The notes under the pieces were generated by a model. It saw only the letters and a list, made by a program, of their open reading frames with translations, did no database searches and was not told the origin of the DNA. The position numbers and the translations under genes were made by a program. This document shows, one piece after another, positions 54,348-64,000 of a stretch of DNA of 64,000 nucleotides; position 1 is the stretch's first letter; each line of letters opens with the position of its first letter. Source of the DNA: Alteromonas halophila (GTDB lineage Bacteria > Pseudomonadota > Gammaproteobacteria > Enterobacterales > Alteromonadaceae); contig NZ_BMXP01000014.1 of NCBI RefSeq assembly GCF_014651815.1, positions 1-64,000 on the forward strand, in the 5' to 3' direction.

Positions 54348-55027
54348 CCCGTATAGGTTGGCATCATATAGACCTCCCGGATATTGGTCCGGTGAGGCGC
54401 AGCAATCGCATGGGATACCGCATCTGCCACATCCTCGGGCTGAATTTTGGTGTCTTTGGGCTCATCGAAAAAGGGGGTGTTAACAACACCCGGGCAGATC
54501 GTAGTACAACGTCCTTTCCATGCTTCCATCTCTTCAGCCAGATTCTGACCAAAGCCATAAGCAAACCATTTGCTGGCGCCGTAGATTGAGCCTTTAATCG
54601 GGCGACGGCCCGCGGCCGAACTGGTCAGCAGAAAGTGTCCTTCTGTTTTACGCAGATGAGGCAGCGTTGCTTTTGCGGTATACAGCAGCGCTTTGACATT
54701 AATATCGATAAGCGCGTCCCACTCCTCTACGTTACCGTCTTCGGTGCCGGGTGTTGACACACCGGTGCCAGCATTGGCAAACGCCGCATCCAGCCTGCCA
54801 TAGTGAGCGACCGTTTTTTCGACCACGTGGCACTGGGCCTGATAGTCGGTGGCATCAGCAGGGAAGGCGACAGCGTTGTCGGCACCCAATTCGGAAACCA
54901 GTTCACTTAGTTTATCCTCGCGACGGGCAGTGAGCGCCACTTTGTGACCGTCGGCAACCAGCTTTTTGGCCGAAGCGGCACCAATGCCACTGGAGGCGCC
55001 GGTAATAAGGATCACTTTTTCAGTCAT
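54344..55027 (-). CDS. short-chain dehydrogenase/reductase
   Basis: This 227-residue SDR has the cofactor motif ITGASSGIGAAS (8-19), ANAGTGVS, the catalytic Ser in LLTSSAAG and YGASKW (Tyr-x-x-x-Lys). An Arg in LTARRED after the second strand suggests NADP preference. It resembles YdfG-type serine/3-hydroxy acid dehydrogenases, but the substrate is not certain. ATG 55027 is chosen because ggag lies 6 bases before it; the longer frame from 55087 adds 20 residues without family support. Confidence 0.88.
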   Translation of the reverse strand: MTEKVILITGASSGIGAASAKKLVADGHKVALTARREDKLSELVSELGADNAVAFPADATDYQAQCHVVEKTVAHYGRLDAAFANAGTGVSTPGTEDGNVEEWDALIDINVKALLYTAKATLPHLRKTEGHFLLTSSAAGRRPIKGSIYGASKWFAYGFGQNLAEEMEAWKGRCTTICPGVVNTPFFDEPKDTKIQPEDVADAVSHAIAAPHRTNIREVYMMPTYTG

Positions 55028-55180
55028 AATAAACTCCATTGAAGAATTAATGCATAGGTTGCAATCTTTCTGGTGAATTATACCCATAAGGGCAGGGATC
55101 CGATCTACGTGAGCGATGAGCGTATCGCAAGTTGCAGTGAGGCGGCAGGGCCTGTTATCTCAGAATGAGAAACGGTAATT

Positions 55181-55202
55181 TATAATATTTCACTGAGTGA
55201 AA
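55181..55202 (+). promoter_or_regulatory. candidate thr promoter -10 box with adjoining palindrome
   Basis: A perfect -10 box TATAAT (55181-55186) is followed at once by the 15-base palindrome tttcactgagtgaaa (55188-55202), where transcription would start. No good -35 box lies 16-18 bases upstream. A second possible promoter uses TTGACA at 55225-55230 but has a poor -10. Which drives thrLABC cannot be decided from sequence. Confidence 0.45.
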
Positions 55203-55225
55203 CAGAGTGTGCGAGAATATGCAGT

Positions 55226-55249
55226 TGACAGTTAGACGTCTATACGGCA
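55226..55249 (+). promoter_or_regulatory. candidate MetJ operator upstream of thrLABC
   Basis: AGACGTCT (55234-55241) is identical to the MetJ met-box consensus. The 8-mers on either side (TGACAGTT and ATACGGCA) match it at 4 and 5 of 8 positions, giving a degenerate three-box array as MetJ sites usually have. It lies 18 bases before the leader-peptide start. That MetJ exists in this organism and binds here is inference. Confidence 0.6.
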
Positions 55250-55259
55250 AATTTAAGCC

Positions 55260-55331
55260 ATGAAACAGAAAATGATGATTCGCACCACCGGCATGATGAT
55301 TACCACCTCACAGAGGGCGGTCGCTGGTTAG
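55260..55331 (+). CDS. thrL: thr operon leader peptide
   Basis: A 23-codon open frame contains MMIRTTGMMITT: two Met-Met pairs, two Ile and two Thr-Thr pairs, the composition of an attenuator leader. It ends 21 bases before the terminator hairpin that precedes thrA. Stalling at these codons would free the downstream antiterminator. No Shine-Dalgarno is visible; the ATG overlaps (ATGA) the stop of a 14-codon frame starting at 55219, so coupling is possible. The Met codons are unusual, since E. coli ThrL carries only Thr and Ile runs. Confidence 0.75.
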   Translation: MKQKMMIRTTGMMITTSQRAVAG

Positions 55332-55385
55332 TGCTTAACGCAAATTCCAGAGAAACCCGCCCTCACCAGGAGCGGGTTTTTTTTT
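55314..55385 (+). terminator. thr operon attenuator (terminator/antiterminator)
   Basis: The terminator stem pairs aaacccgc (55353-55360) with gcgggttt (55372-55379) and runs into nine T's. The 5' arm region ccgccct (55357-55363) is also the exact complement of agggcgg at 55314-55320, inside the leader reading frame, giving the competing antiterminator. This is the layout of translation-coupled attenuation. Confidence 0.88.
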
Positions 55386-55428
55386 ACCGATTGCCAGGCG
55401 GTGAACCGGGCATAAAAAGGAGCAGCAT

Positions 55429-57894
55429 ATGAAGGTCTTAAAGTTTGGAGGCTCGTCACTCGCCGACGCCGAGCGCTATCTTAGGGTTGCCGACATTAGT
55501 CTGGACACTCACAAGACTGAAGGTGCGGCGGTGGTACTGTCAGCGCCAAAGGGGGTTACCAACGCGCTGTCGCTGCTGTGTGAGCAGGCGGCAGGCGGCG
55601 AGGATTATTCGCCGCTGTTTGAGAAACTGGATATGACCGTGCAGGGCATTGCCAATGCGCTGCATGAGTCCGTGTCGGGTTTTCCTCATGATGAGGTCGT
55701 GGCGTTTATTCGTGCACAATTAAGCCGGCTGAAAGAGCAGCTTGATGGTATAAAATTACTGGGCGTTGCTCCTGATCCAGTGAGTGCCGGGATCTTAAGT
55801 ATCGGTGAATACATTTCCGTTACCCTGTTTGCCGCCGTGCTGCGTGGCAAAGGTATTAAAAACCGGGTGATTGACCCGGTCAACTATCTGCTGGCCGAGG
55901 GCAACTACTTAGACAGCATCGCGGATGTGGCGCTGAGTAAAGCGCGTTTTTCCGATGTACCTGCCGATGGTAGTGAACTTCTGGTGATGCCGGGCTTTGT
56001 AGCTGCAAACGAAAAAGGTGAAAAAGTCACGCTGGGACGCAATGGTTCAGACTACTCAGCCGCGGTGCTGGCTGCCTGTGTTGATGCAACCTGCTGTGAA
56101 ATATGGACCGACGTTGACGGGGTATATAACGCTGATCCCAACCAGGTAGAAGGTGCAGTGTTACTGGATAAACTGACCTACCAGGAGGCCATGGAGCTGT
56201 CCTACTTCGGCGCGAAAGTGTTGCATCCCAAAACTATCGGGCCAATCGCCCAGCATCACATTCCCTGCCTTATCAGAAATACCCTGAATCCGTCGGCACC
56301 GGGCACCCTTATCAGTAATCAGGCCAGTGATATCTGGACGTCGGTGAAAGGCATTTCGCAGCTTGAAGACATCACCATGTTCAACGTTGCCGGACCGGGC
56401 CTTAAGGGCATGGTGGGTATGGCCAGTCGTGTTTTTGAGGTGATGTCGAATGCCAATATTTCTATCAGCCTCATTACCCAGTCATCGTCTGAGTATTCCA
56501 TCAGCTTTTGTATTCAAAGCCAGGATGCGCGCCAGGCGCTTAATCTGCTGGAAGATGCCTTCGCGCTGGAACTGCAAAATCAGCTGCTGGATCCCATTGA
56601 AGTGAGACACGAGCTTGCCATTGTTACGCTGGTAGGGGACGGCATGCGCCATGCGAAGGGGCTGGCTGCCCGTTTCTTTGGTTCACTGGCACAGGCCAGA
56701 GTGAATAACGTGGCCATCGCCCAGGGGTCGTCAGAGCGTTCAATTTCTACGGTTATCGAAGCCAAGCGCGCCAGGAAAGCGGTACGGGTTATTCATCAGA
56801 ATTTTTTCTCAGATCGCCATACCATTGATGTATTTCTGGTGGGGTGTGGCAATGTCGGTACCGAACTGTTAAGCCAGATTGCCCGTCAGCAGCCGGCGTT
56901 GCTTAAGCGTAACGTGCAGTTGCGGGTATACGGAATAGCCAACAGCCGGCAGTGCTTACTGGACAGCCAGAGTATTGATGTCAGCGGCGACTGGCGCAGT
57001 GCGTTAAGTGAGGCCAGTGAGCCTTTTTCCGTCGACCGTCTGCAGGCATTTGTGAATGATAACAGCCTGGTTAATCCGGTGATCGTAGACTGTACCAGTC
57101 ACGAAGTGATTGCCGAGCAATATGTGGCCATGATGGAGCAGGGCTTTCATGTGGTTACGCCAAACAAAAAAGCCAATACCGGCTCGCTGGGTTACTACCG
57201 GCAGTTGCAGCGTACCGCGCTGATGACCAACCGCCAGTACCTTTATGAAACAACAGTTGGGGCGGGTCTGCCGGTTATCGATAACCTGCAGAAGCTATTC
57301 AGTGCCGGCGATGTGCTGCATCGCTTTGAGGGCATTTTATCCGGCAGCCTGTCGTATGTATTTGGCAAGCTGGACGAAGGGATGAGTTTATCACAAGCCA
57401 CAGCGACCGCGCGCGAGAATGGCTATACTGAGCCCGATCCGCGCGATGATTTAAGTGGTATGGATGTTGCCCGAAAACTGCTGATTATGGCGCGTGAAGC
57501 CGACCTTGAACTGGAGTTGTCAGACATAGAAATCGAGTCTGTATTACCCGATGGTTTTGCGTCAGACTGCGATGTCGAGACGTTTATGGCGCAGCTTCCT
57601 GAGCTCGACCAGGACTTTGCTGAACGTGTGGAAAAAGCGAAAGCTGATGGCAAGGTGCTGCGCTACATTGGCAGCATTGAAGGCGACAAATGCAAAGTAT
57701 CAATTGATGCTGTACCGGCGTCAAATCCGCTCAGTGCGGTTAAAGATGGTGAAAACGCGCTGGCGATCAGCAGCGATTATTACCAGCCAATCCCGTATGT
57801 GATCCGGGGTTATGGCGCAGGGGGCACTGTGACAGCTGCAGGGGTGTTTGCAGACATCCTGCGTACCATGCCATGGAAACAAAACGCACAGTAA
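55429..57894 (+). CDS. thrA: bifunctional aspartokinase I / homoserine dehydrogenase I
   Basis: This 821-residue cytoplasmic enzyme catalyses the first and third steps from aspartate toward threonine (and, via homoserine, methionine). The aspartokinase domain (about 1-290) starts KFGGSSLAD and has [16 protein letters not shown] regulatory domains are at about 310-455 (two, for feedback inhibition). The homoserine dehydrogenase domain (about 465-820) shows [23 protein letters not shown] and [14 protein letters not shown] good ribosome binding site (aaggag) precedes ATG 55429. The gene lies behind the attenuator and is followed by thrB. Upstream Met-box and Met-rich leader suggest methionine control in addition to Thr/Ile. 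Confidence 0.97.
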   Translation: MKVLKFGGSSLADAERYLRVADISLDTHKTEGAAVVLSAPKGVTNALSLLCEQAAGGEDYSPLFEKLDMTVQGIANALHESVSGFPHDEVVAFIRAQLSRLKEQLDGIKLLGVAPDPVSAGILSIGEYISVTLFAAVLRGKGIKNRVIDPVNYLLAEGNYLDSIADVALSKARFSDVPADGSELLVMPGFVAANEKGEKVTLGRNGSDYSAAVLAACVDATCCEIWTDVDGVYNADPNQVEGAVLLDKLTYQEAMELSYFGAKVLHPKTIGPIAQHHIPCLIRNTLNPSAPGTLISNQASDIWTSVKGISQLEDITMFNVAGPGLKGMVGMASRVFEVMSNANISISLITQSSSEYSISFCIQSQDARQALNLLEDAFALELQNQLLDPIEVRHELAIVTLVGDGMRHAKGLAARFFGSLAQARVNNVAIAQGSSERSISTVIEAKRARKAVRVIHQNFFSDRHTIDVFLVGCGNVGTELLSQIARQQPALLKRNVQLRVYGIANSRQCLLDSQSIDVSGDWRSALSEASEPFSVDRLQAFVNDNSLVNPVIVDCTSHEVIAEQYVAMMEQGFHVVTPNKKANTGSLGYYRQLQRTALMTNRQYLYETTVGAGLPVIDNLQKLFSAGDVLHRFEGILSGSLSYVFGKLDEGMSLSQATATARENGYTEPDPRDDLSGMDVARKLLIMAREADLELELSDIEIESVLPDGFASDCDVETFMAQLPELDQDFAERVEKAKADGKVLRYIGSIEGDKCKVSIDAVPASNPLSAVKDGENALAISSDYYQPIPYVIRGYGAGGTVTAAGVFADILRTMPWKQNAQ

Positions 57895-57904
57895 AGGAGT
57901 GCCC

Positions 57905-58852
57905 ATGAAAGCAGTTCGTGCATATGCACCTGCATCAATCGGAAATTTCAGTGTTGGCTACGATGTACTGGGCGCCGCACTGGCGCCGGTAGATGGCACG
58001 CCGCTGGGTGATGAAGTCACCGTTGAGCCGGCGCAGGAATTCTCACTGCGTGTTGACGGGCCGTTCGCCCACAAATTACCAGGCGACAGTCAGAGTAATA
58101 TTGTTACGCGCTGTTATCACTATTTTTGTCAGGCATTGGAGGAGCACGGACACCGCGCCGCGCCCTGTGCCATGACATTGCATAAAAACCTGCCGATTGG
58201 CAGTGGTCTTGGCTCCAGTGCCAGTTCAATTGTGGCCGCGTTTCAGGCGCTCAACGTCAGTGCCGGTTCGCCGTTTGACGATGACCGGTTACTGGCTATG
58301 ATGGGGGAACTGGAAGGCCAGATAAGCGGCAGTATTCACTACGATAATGTGGCGCCCTGTTTTCTGGGCAGCATGACACTAATGACCGGTGACAGCCGGA
58401 TAGCAGTAAAACTGCCAGTGCCAGACAGCTGGTATGTCACGGTGTGTTACTCTGGTATAAGCGTGTCTACGGCGCAGGCCAGAGACATACTGCCTAAGCA
58501 CATTCCAATGCAGGACACACTGACCTTTGGCAGACAACTGGCGGTGTTTGTTCATGCATTGTATCAGGGGGAAAGTAAGCAGGCCGCGGCGGTGGTCAAC
58601 GATGTTATTGCTGAACCATGGCGCAAACAACTGTTACCCGCCTTTGATGAATGCCGTGAGAAGAGCCTAAGCCAGGGCGCGCTGGCGTTCGGTATTTCGG
58701 GGTCGGGCCCAACTGTTTTTGCACTGTGTGAGCGTGAAACAGACGCCAGCAACATTGCCGCCACACTCACACAAACGTATATTCAGAACAATGACGGGTT
58801 TGCGCATGTTTGCCGGGTACCGGCGCAAGGCGCACTCACTACAGAATTATAA
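57905..58852 (+). CDS. thrB: homoserine kinase
   Basis: This 315-residue GHMP-family kinase phosphorylates homoserine. The ATP loop LPIGSGLGSSASSIVAA and the N-terminal APASIGNFSVGYD are typical, with the C-terminal GISGSGPTVFAL. The start is ATG 57905, with aaggag 5 bases upstream, 10 bases after thrA; the upstream extension of the frame overlaps thrA and is not used. It is operonic with thrC 16 bases downstream. Confidence 0.96.
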   Translation: MKAVRAYAPASIGNFSVGYDVLGAALAPVDGTPLGDEVTVEPAQEFSLRVDGPFAHKLPGDSQSNIVTRCYHYFCQALEEHGHRAAPCAMTLHKNLPIGSGLGSSASSIVAAFQALNVSAGSPFDDDRLLAMMGELEGQISGSIHYDNVAPCFLGSMTLMTGDSRIAVKLPVPDSWYVTVCYSGISVSTAQARDILPKHIPMQDTLTFGRQLAVFVHALYQGESKQAAAVVNDVIAEPWRKQLLPAFDECREKSLSQGALAFGISGSGPTVFALCERETDASNIAATLTQTYIQNNDGFAHVCRVPAQGALTTEL

Positions 58853-58868
58853 CGACAAGGGTAGCTTC

Positions 58869-60155
58869 GTGGAATTGGTTAATCTTAAAGTTGCACAGGA
58901 CACAGCAAGTTTCGCAGAGGCCGTACAACGTGGCCTGGGCAAAAATCAGGGGTTATATTTTCCCACTGACATTCCTAAACTGGACAACCTCGACGCGCTG
59001 CTCAGTCAGCCGTTTGTCGAGCGCAGTATCACCGTATTACGCACGCTGATTGGTAATGAGCTGGAAGCAGAAACGCTTGAGAACATAGTACGCACGGCCT
59101 TTGCTTTTCCGGCGCCTCTGACGCCAGTCACCGACAATATTTACAGCCTTGAACTGTTTCATGGCCCGACGCTGGCCTTCAAGGACTTTGGTGGGCGCTT
59201 TATGGCCCAGACACTGTCAGCCATCAGTGAAGGCAAACCGATCACGATCCTCACCGCGACATCCGGTGATACAGGCGCAGCGGTGGCGCATGCCTTTCAT
59301 GGTATCGACAATATCAACGTTGTGATCCTGTTTCCAAAAGGCAAAATCAGCCCCTTGCAGGAAAAGCTGTTTACCACGCTGGGAGGCAATATTCATGCAG
59401 TGGCCATCGACGGTGACTTTGATGCCTGCCAGACACTGGTGAAGACGGCCTTTGACGATGCCGACGTGCGAGAGGGATTACATCTAAACTCAGCCAATTC
59501 AATCAATATCAGTCGTCTGCTGGCGCAGGTCTGCTACTACTTTGAAGCGGTCAGTCAGGTGCCTGCGTCGAAGCGTGATAATCTGGTGGTATCGGTGCCC
59601 AGTGGCAACTTTGGTAACCTTACTGCCGGTATGATCGCTAAAGCGATGGGGTTGCCTGTAAAGCGTTTTATCGCCGCTACCAACATCAACGATACGGTAC
59701 CACGCTACCTGCAAAGCAATGACTGGGCGCCAAAACCGACACAGGCCACCATGTCTAATGCCATGGATGTCAGTCAGCCAAATAACTGGCCGCGTATCGA
59801 AGCCCTGATGCAAAAAGGCTACATTGATAAAGCGTGTCTGACCGGCACCGCCGTGGATGAAGAGTACACACACCTGGCCCTGCGTCAGCTGGCGCAGCTT
59901 GGTTATACCAGTGAGCCGCATGCGGCGGTTGCCTACCGGGCGCTTAGTCATGATTTGAAAGACGACGAAACAGGCATCTTCTTAGGTACCGCACATCCGG
60001 CTAAATTCCGCGAAACAGTTGAAAATGCTCTGGGACAGCCGATCAGTCTGCCGCCTGAACTCAAAGCGGTGGCCAGTAAGGAGAGCCTGGCCGAGTCACT
60101 GTCTGACGATTATGCTGCGCTTAAAGCCTTTATGCTGGAAAAGTTAGGTAAGTAA
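58869..60155 (+). CDS. thrC: threonine synthase
   Basis: This 428-residue PLP enzyme converts O-phosphohomoserine to threonine, the last step of the pathway. Lys105 in LAFKDFGGRFMAQ binds PLP. TATSGDTGAAVAHAF and SVPSGNFGNLTAG are conserved. The start is GTG 58869, with aaggg 8 bases upstream; the longer open frame from 58719 overlaps thrB and is rejected. The size matches the E. coli type. ung follows 15 bases later, so read-through into ung is likely. Confidence 0.96.
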   Translation: MELVNLKVAQDTASFAEAVQRGLGKNQGLYFPTDIPKLDNLDALLSQPFVERSITVLRTLIGNELEAETLENIVRTAFAFPAPLTPVTDNIYSLELFHGPTLAFKDFGGRFMAQTLSAISEGKPITILTATSGDTGAAVAHAFHGIDNINVVILFPKGKISPLQEKLFTTLGGNIHAVAIDGDFDACQTLVKTAFDDADVREGLHLNSANSINISRLLAQVCYYFEAVSQVPASKRDNLVVSVPSGNFGNLTAGMIAKAMGLPVKRFIAATNINDTVPRYLQSNDWAPKPTQATMSNAMDVSQPNNWPRIEALMQKGYIDKACLTGTAVDEEYTHLALRQLAQLGYTSEPHAAVAYRALSHDLKDDETGIFLGTAHPAKFRETVENALGQPISLPPELKAVASKESLAESLSDDYAALKAFMLEKLGK

Positions 60156-60170
60156 GAATAAGGAGCATCT

Positions 60171-60833
60171 GTGATTCATAGCTGGCAGGACGCGCTGGGT
60201 GAGGAAAAGCAAAAGCCGTACTTTGCTGAATTGATGCGCCGTGTTGATGAAGCACGTGAATCAGGCAAAGTTATTTATCCGCCGCGCTCTGATGTATTTA
60301 ACGCGCTGAAGTTTACACCGCTGGAAGATGTGAAAGTGGTTATTCTGGGGCAGGACCCGTATCACGGGCCTGACCAGGCGCACGGATTGTGCTTCTCGGT
60401 ATTGCCAGGTGTGAAGCCGCCGCCCTCACTGAATAACATCTACAAAGAGCTTGCTGCAGATATAGAGGGATTCAGCCGTCCGGAGCACGGTGATTTAACG
60501 ACGTGGGCAGAGCAGGGTGTTTTATTGCTTAACACAGTGCTGACGGTGGAGCAGGGCAAAGCTCACAGCCACGCAAAGTGGGGCTGGGAGACCTTTACCG
60601 ACGCAGTCATTGAAGCGGTTAATCAACACACGCAAAACGTGGTTTTTCTGCTGTGGGGCAGCCACGCGCAGAAAAAAGGCCGGGTCGTCGATACGCACCG
60701 TCACCAGGTGTTGAAGGCGCCTCATCCGTCACCGTTGTCTGCGCATCGCGGCTTTCTGGGCTGCCGTCATTTTAGTCAGGCCAATGCCTTCCTGTCCGAG
60801 CACGGCAGAACACCGATACGCTGGCAAAATTGA
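60171..60833 (+). CDS. ung: uracil-DNA glycosylase
   Basis: This 220-residue family-1 UDG removes uracil from DNA. The catalytic water-activating motif [18 protein letters not shown] (Asp62) and the DNA-intercalating motif [12 protein letters not shown] are both intact, as is the uracil-binding [14 protein letters not shown] 60171 is the start, with aaggag 6 bases upstream. It is transcribed behind thrC, an arrangement with no obvious metabolic link, and followed by a strong terminator. Confidence 0.97.
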   Translation: MIHSWQDALGEEKQKPYFAELMRRVDEARESGKVIYPPRSDVFNALKFTPLEDVKVVILGQDPYHGPDQAHGLCFSVLPGVKPPPSLNNIYKELAADIEGFSRPEHGDLTTWAEQGVLLLNTVLTVEQGKAHSHAKWGWETFTDAVIEAVNQHTQNVVFLLWGSHAQKKGRVVDTHRHQVLKAPHPSPLSAHRGFLGCRHFSQANAFLSEHGRTPIRWQN

Positions 60834-60898
60834 CAGACAGACCTGTACAGTTCAGTAACGCGCATGCCCCCTGTTTTAGAGGCTTATGCTGAAAAGTA

Positions 60899-60935
60899 AA
60901 AAGGCCGCCTGATTAAATCAGGCGGCCTTTTGTTT
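60899..60935. terminator. bidirectional terminator between ung and the DUF3545 gene
   Basis: Perfect 15-base arms (aaaaggccgcctgat, 60899-60913, and its complement, 60917-60931) with a 3-base loop have A- and T-runs on both ends. They terminate ung on the plus strand and the DUF3545 gene on the minus strand. Confidence 0.93.
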
Positions 60936-61110
60936 ATCTTTCCAGTGTTTCCAGTTCATATTCGAACCCGCAGTCCAGTTCGGCGAGCTCTTTTTCAAGT
61001 CTGAATCGGTCTTGCAGGGCTTCTATTTCTCTCCACTTGCGCTTTTTACTTTTCGTTTTTGCTGGGCTTGCTTCGATGTCTAACATGGCAAACAGATCTG
61101 ACTTATCCAC
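60934..61110 (-). CDS. DUF3545-family small protein
   Basis: The 58-residue product has the DUF3545 pattern: KSDLFAMLDIEASPAKTKSKKRKWREIEALQDRFRLEKELAELD. It has a short acidic lead, a basic KSKKRKW patch and an amphipathic helix. It is cytoplasmic, found mainly in marine gammaproteobacteria and of unknown role; the basic patch suggests nucleic-acid binding. The GTG at 61110, with aaggag 6 bases upstream, is chosen over the longer frame from 61155. Confidence 0.85.
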   Translation of the reverse strand: MDKSDLFAMLDIEASPAKTKSKKRKWREIEALQDRFRLEKELAELDCGFEYELETLER

Positions 61111-61362
61111 GAGGATCTCCTTTTTATTACCATTTACAACAGTACAGGTGTACAAATGTTCCCCTGTCTATTTTTTATCATAGCCACAAAGAAAATAAAA
61201 TAAGAAAATTTACCTTTTATTAACAGTTTGTGACATTCCTATGACAATTATTGGTGGGCGCGCCAAAGCGTGAACAGGCTCAGCTTTGGTGTGGTCAGCC
61301 CAAGGTTTTATCCGTTTTTGCGCATTGATAGTGGCGCAACGTCATGTCCTGCAGATAAAAAA
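61111..61362. other. intergenic region
   Basis: No gene is seen. The part next to the DUF3545 gene is AT-rich and should hold its promoter (a TTGTAC-17-TGGTAA pair on the minus strand is weak). The remainder leads to the pgi terminator. Confidence 0.5.
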
Positions 61363-61382
61363 ACGGCCGGTTTCCCGGCCGT
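61363..61382 (-). terminator. pgi terminator
   Basis: An 8-bp perfect stem (acggccgg, 61363-61370; ccggccgt, 61375-61382) is followed on the minus strand by TTTTTTT. It lies about 50 bases after the pgi stop. Confidence 0.9.
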
Positions 61383-61431
61383 TATCCTGATGCCTGTGCA
61401 CCAGCATGGTTAGCTGGTACCGTGCAAGGGG

Positions 61432-63081
61432 TTATTCTGGTGCATTGCGTGCACGAAAACGGTCAATCAATTGCTGGGTGGAGGCATCGAATGCGTCTGC
61501 ACTCTGTTCGCCGTTTATCCCATCAAGAACCTGATTTCCAAGCACTTTTCCTAACTCAACGCCCCACTGGTCAAATGAGTTAAGGTCCCAGATAACGCCC
61601 TGGACAAAAACCTTATGCTCATACATTGCAACCAGTGAGCCAAGTGTGTACGGATCCAGCTTTTCAAATAACAATGTATTGCTGGGTTTATTACCTGGCA
61701 TGGTTTTGTGTTGCGCTATACGTTCCCGCTCAGATGCTTCCATGTCGCTGTCAGACAGGTCTGCGTAGCACTCGTCGAAGGTTTTTCCCTGCATAAGGGC
61801 CTGGCTCTGCCCGAAGCAATTCGACGCCAGCATGGCATGGTGCGTATCATCCTGATTCGGCACGGTCAGTGGCAGCAGAAAGTCAGCAGGGATCAGGGTG
61901 TTGCCCTGATGGATAAGCTGGTGAAAGCTGTGCTGGCCATTGGTTCCTTCACTGCCCCAGATTACCGGTCCTGTGGCATAGTCGACCACTTCGCCAGGCT
62001 GTGTGACACCCTTACCATTACTTTCCATATCGAGCTGCTGAACATAGGCCGGCAGTCCGCGAAGGTAGTGGTAGTATGGCAACAGCACATGCGACTGCGC
62101 ATCGAAAAAATTCCGGTACCAGACCCCAAGCAGGCCTAACAGTACCGGCAGATTGTCCTTCAGCGGGGCTTCCTGAAAGTGAGTGTCCATGTCGTGTGCG
62201 CCTTTAAGCAGCGCTTCGAAATGCTCATACCCCAGTGCCATTGAAATGGGCAACCCAATGGCTGACCACAATGAATAGCGCCCGCCTACCCAGTCCCACA
62301 TTGGGAAGATATTGTCTTCATCAATACCAAACTCAGTAGCCGCTTTTACATTAGAGGACACCGCGATAAAGTGTTTGGCAATATCCTCCTGCTTGCCGCC
62401 GCCATCGAGAAACCATTGCTTCGCTGTTTGCGTATTTTGCAGGGTTTCCTGAGTGGAAAAGGATTTGGACGACATCATCACCAGGGTTTCTTCATGATCC
62501 AGTCCGGCCAGTACGTCTTTAATATGACAGCCGTCGACATTTGCCACAAAGTGCACGTCTACTGCATGCTGATGATAAGGCTTAAGCGCCTCGGTCATGA
62601 TTTTTGGCCCCAAAAATGAGCCGCCAATGCCAATACTGACCACCTGCTTCAGTGGTTTACCTGTGTAGCCCTTGTACTCGCCGTTGTGCAGGGCCTCGGT
62701 GAAAGTGCGGATTTTGTCCAGTGTGTTACGTACGGCGGGCATGACATCTTCACCGTTAACATGTAACTCATCTGCAGAGAAGTTACGCAACGCGGTATGC
62801 AGCACCGCACGGCCCTCGGTCGTGTTGATGTGACTGCCGTTAAACATAGCATCACGCCGGGCTTCAAAGTCCTGTGCTCTGGCCAGGTCAATCAGTGCGT
62901 CGAGAGCTTCGTCGTTAATCCGGTTTTTAGAATAATCAAGAAACAGGCCGCATGCTTCGGCCTGCATTTTCTCTGGGCGGGACGGATCATCATTAAACCA
63001 GTCACGCATGTGCGCAGGCTTGATAGCCTGCGCCAGTTCAGACAGCTTTGTCCATTCGGGAAGCGAAGTGAGTCTGCTCAT
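61432..63081 (-). CDS. pgi: glucose-6-phosphate isomerase
   Basis: The 549-residue enzyme interconverts glucose-6-phosphate and fructose-6-phosphate. Signatures include [67 protein letters not shown] and the C-terminal [16 protein letters not shown] 63081 is chosen (SD aagga 10 bases upstream); the open frame runs back to 63219 but overlaps talB. talB lies 34 bases upstream on the same strand, so the two sugar-phosphate genes form an operon. Confidence 0.97.
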   Translation of the reverse strand: MSRLTSLPEWTKLSELAQAIKPAHMRDWFNDDPSRPEKMQAEACGLFLDYSKNRINDEALDALIDLARAQDFEARRDAMFNGSHINTTEGRAVLHTALRNFSADELHVNGEDVMPAVRNTLDKIRTFTEALHNGEYKGYTGKPLKQVVSIGIGGSFLGPKIMTEALKPYHQHAVDVHFVANVDGCHIKDVLAGLDHEETLVMMSSKSFSTQETLQNTQTAKQWFLDGGGKQEDIAKHFIAVSSNVKAATEFGIDEDNIFPMWDWVGGRYSLWSAIGLPISMALGYEHFEALLKGAHDMDTHFQEAPLKDNLPVLLGLLGVWYRNFFDAQSHVLLPYYHYLRGLPAYVQQLDMESNGKGVTQPGEVVDYATGPVIWGSEGTNGQHSFHQLIHQGNTLIPADFLLPLTVPNQDDTHHAMLASNCFGQSQALMQGKTFDECYADLSDSDMEASERERIAQHKTMPGNKPSNTLLFEKLDPYTLGSLVAMYEHKVFVQGVIWDLNSFDQWGVELGKVLGNQVLDGINGEQSADAFDASTQQLIDRFRARNAPE

Positions 63082-63115
63082 AGTAATAGTGTCCTTATTG
63101 ATCCGGTTACTACCG

Positions 63116-64000
63116 TTATTGCCCCAGTTTTTCTTTGAGCATGGTTTCCAGTTTGACCTGGTCGGCGGCAAAGTTGCGAATGCCTTCAGCCAGCTTTTCT
63201 GTGGCCATGGGGTCTTCATTCATTTCCCAGCGGAAGCTCATCTCATCAAGGCGCTCACCAGGCGTACTGTTTGCTCCCTGATCAGTTAATTTCACCTCAA
63301 GCCCGCCGTCCTGGTTTGCCAGCTCTTCTAACAGTTGCGGGCTAATTGTCAGCCGGTCGCAACCTGCCAGTGCCTGGATCTCACCAATATTACGGAAACT
63401 GGCGCCCATCACGACCGTCTCATAGCCGTGTTCCTTGTAGTAGTTGTAGATTTTAGTCACAGACTGGACTCCTGGATCCTCATCCGGAGCATACTCGTCT
63501 TTTCCTGTATGGTTTTTGTACCAGTCGAGAATACGGCCGACAAACGGGGAAATCAGAAACACACCTGCCTCGGCACAGGCGCGAGCCTGAGCAAAACTGA
63601 ATAGCAGAGTCAGGTTACAGTTAATGCCTTCCTGTTCCAGTACTTCTGCGGCCTGAATACCTTCCCAGGTAGATGCGATTTTGATTAAGATCTTTGATTT
63701 ATCTACGCCTTCATCTTTATAAAGCTGAATCAGGCGACGCGCCTTCTCGATGGTTGCCTGTGTGTTAAACGATAAGCGTGCATCCACCTCGGTCGACACC
63801 CGGCCAGGCACAATGGCAGCAATTTCTTTACCGATGGATACGGCCAGGGCATCAGCCGCATCGGTAAGCTGAGCGTCGGCATCATTTGACTGGATTTTAG
63901 CCCAGGCCACTGCGTCATCAATCAACTGGCTGTACTGTGGCAGGCTTGCAGCCTTTAGCAATAAAGACGGGTTTGTAGTGGCATCCACCGGCTGGTACTT
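63116..64000 (-). CDS. talB: transaldolase (5' end beyond the window)
   Basis: The visible 294 codons encode a transaldolase B-type enzyme of the pentose phosphate pathway. The Schiff-base Lys lies in [11 protein letters not shown], and [15 protein letters not shown] is the conserved N-terminal substrate region. The frame is open to the last base of the window (KYQP precedes VDATTNP), and by comparison with E. coli TalB about 25 N-terminal residues are missing. The GTG at 63988 is internal, not the start. It is followed by pgi. Confidence 0.96.
   Translation of the reverse strand, partial: KYQPVDATTNPSLLLKAASLPQYSQLIDDAVAWAKIQSNDADAQLTDAADALAVSIGKEIAAIVPGRVSTEVDARLSFNTQATIEKARRLIQLYKDEGVDKSKILIKIASTWEGIQAAEVLEQEGINCNLTLLFSFAQARACAEAGVFLISPFVGRILDWYKNHTGKDEYAPDEDPGVQSVTKIYNYYKEHGYETVVMGASFRNIGEIQALAGCDRLTISPQLLEELANQDGGLEVKLTDQGANSTPGERLDEMSFRWEMNEDPMATEKLAEGIRNFAADQVKLETMLKEKLGQ

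Overview
The window looks like a chromosomal segment of a marine gammaproteobacterium, most likely of the order Alteromonadales. The gene blocks are typical of that group: prpB-prpC-acnD-prpF with a GntR regulator, lpoA-yraN-diaA-dolP opposite rsmI, the carboxynorspermidine pair, aceK, thrABC with a leader attenuator, ung, a DUF3545 gene, pgi and talB. Genus-level assignment is inference. No tRNA, rRNA or CRISPR array was seen.

Left flank, 1-4250: an AT-rich accessory zone. It opens with the 3' end of an IS3-family transposase and what may be the tail of the gene it interrupted. It then holds small orphan genes: an exported protein, a cold-shock-domain/zinc-ribbon/membrane fusion, a protein with a very Cys-rich tail, and a two-gene secreted/zinc-ribbon module. 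These lie among short repeats and palindromes.

Metabolic block, 4267-11151 (minus strand): a methylcitrate (propionate) operon, gntR-prpB-prpC-acnD-prpF. A readable sigma70 promoter overlaps one of two matching operator sites upstream of the regulator. Next, on the minus strand, is a two-gene operon (11250-16756): a membrane protein with five haem-c motifs and a large FG-GAP plus HEAT-repeat protein.

Surface block, 17178-35074 (plus strand): a PEP-CTERM-like protein, then a tightly packed run of six genes of about 17 kb. They encode a 1214-residue MopE/Ig/Cys-rich exported protein, an unknown exported protein, a DUF3592 membrane protein, a 3459-residue Ig-array protein, a small membrane-anchored protein, and a thioredoxin-fold protein with a CPYC motif. 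The giant protein has about 24 SbsA-like Ig domains arranged in a nine-domain super-repeat. This run is the best candidate for an undescribed system, probably a cell-surface or secreted filamentous structure with its own periplasmic helpers.

Right half, 35459-64000: mostly core genes. These are rnr, an MFS exporter, dolP-diaA-yraN-lpoA facing rsmI, the norspermidine pathway pair, a PLP-dependent desulfhydrase/deaminase-like enzyme, a chalcone-isomerase-like/DUF3833 pair, an OmpR-type two-component system, aceK, an orphan receiver protein, an SDR enzyme, thrABC, ung, a DUF3545 protein, pgi and a talB truncated by the window end. The thr leader carries Met-Met, Ile and Thr-Thr codons, a terminator/antiterminator pair, and a perfect consensus MetJ box upstream. 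This suggests combined methionine and threonine/isoleucine control of thrA.
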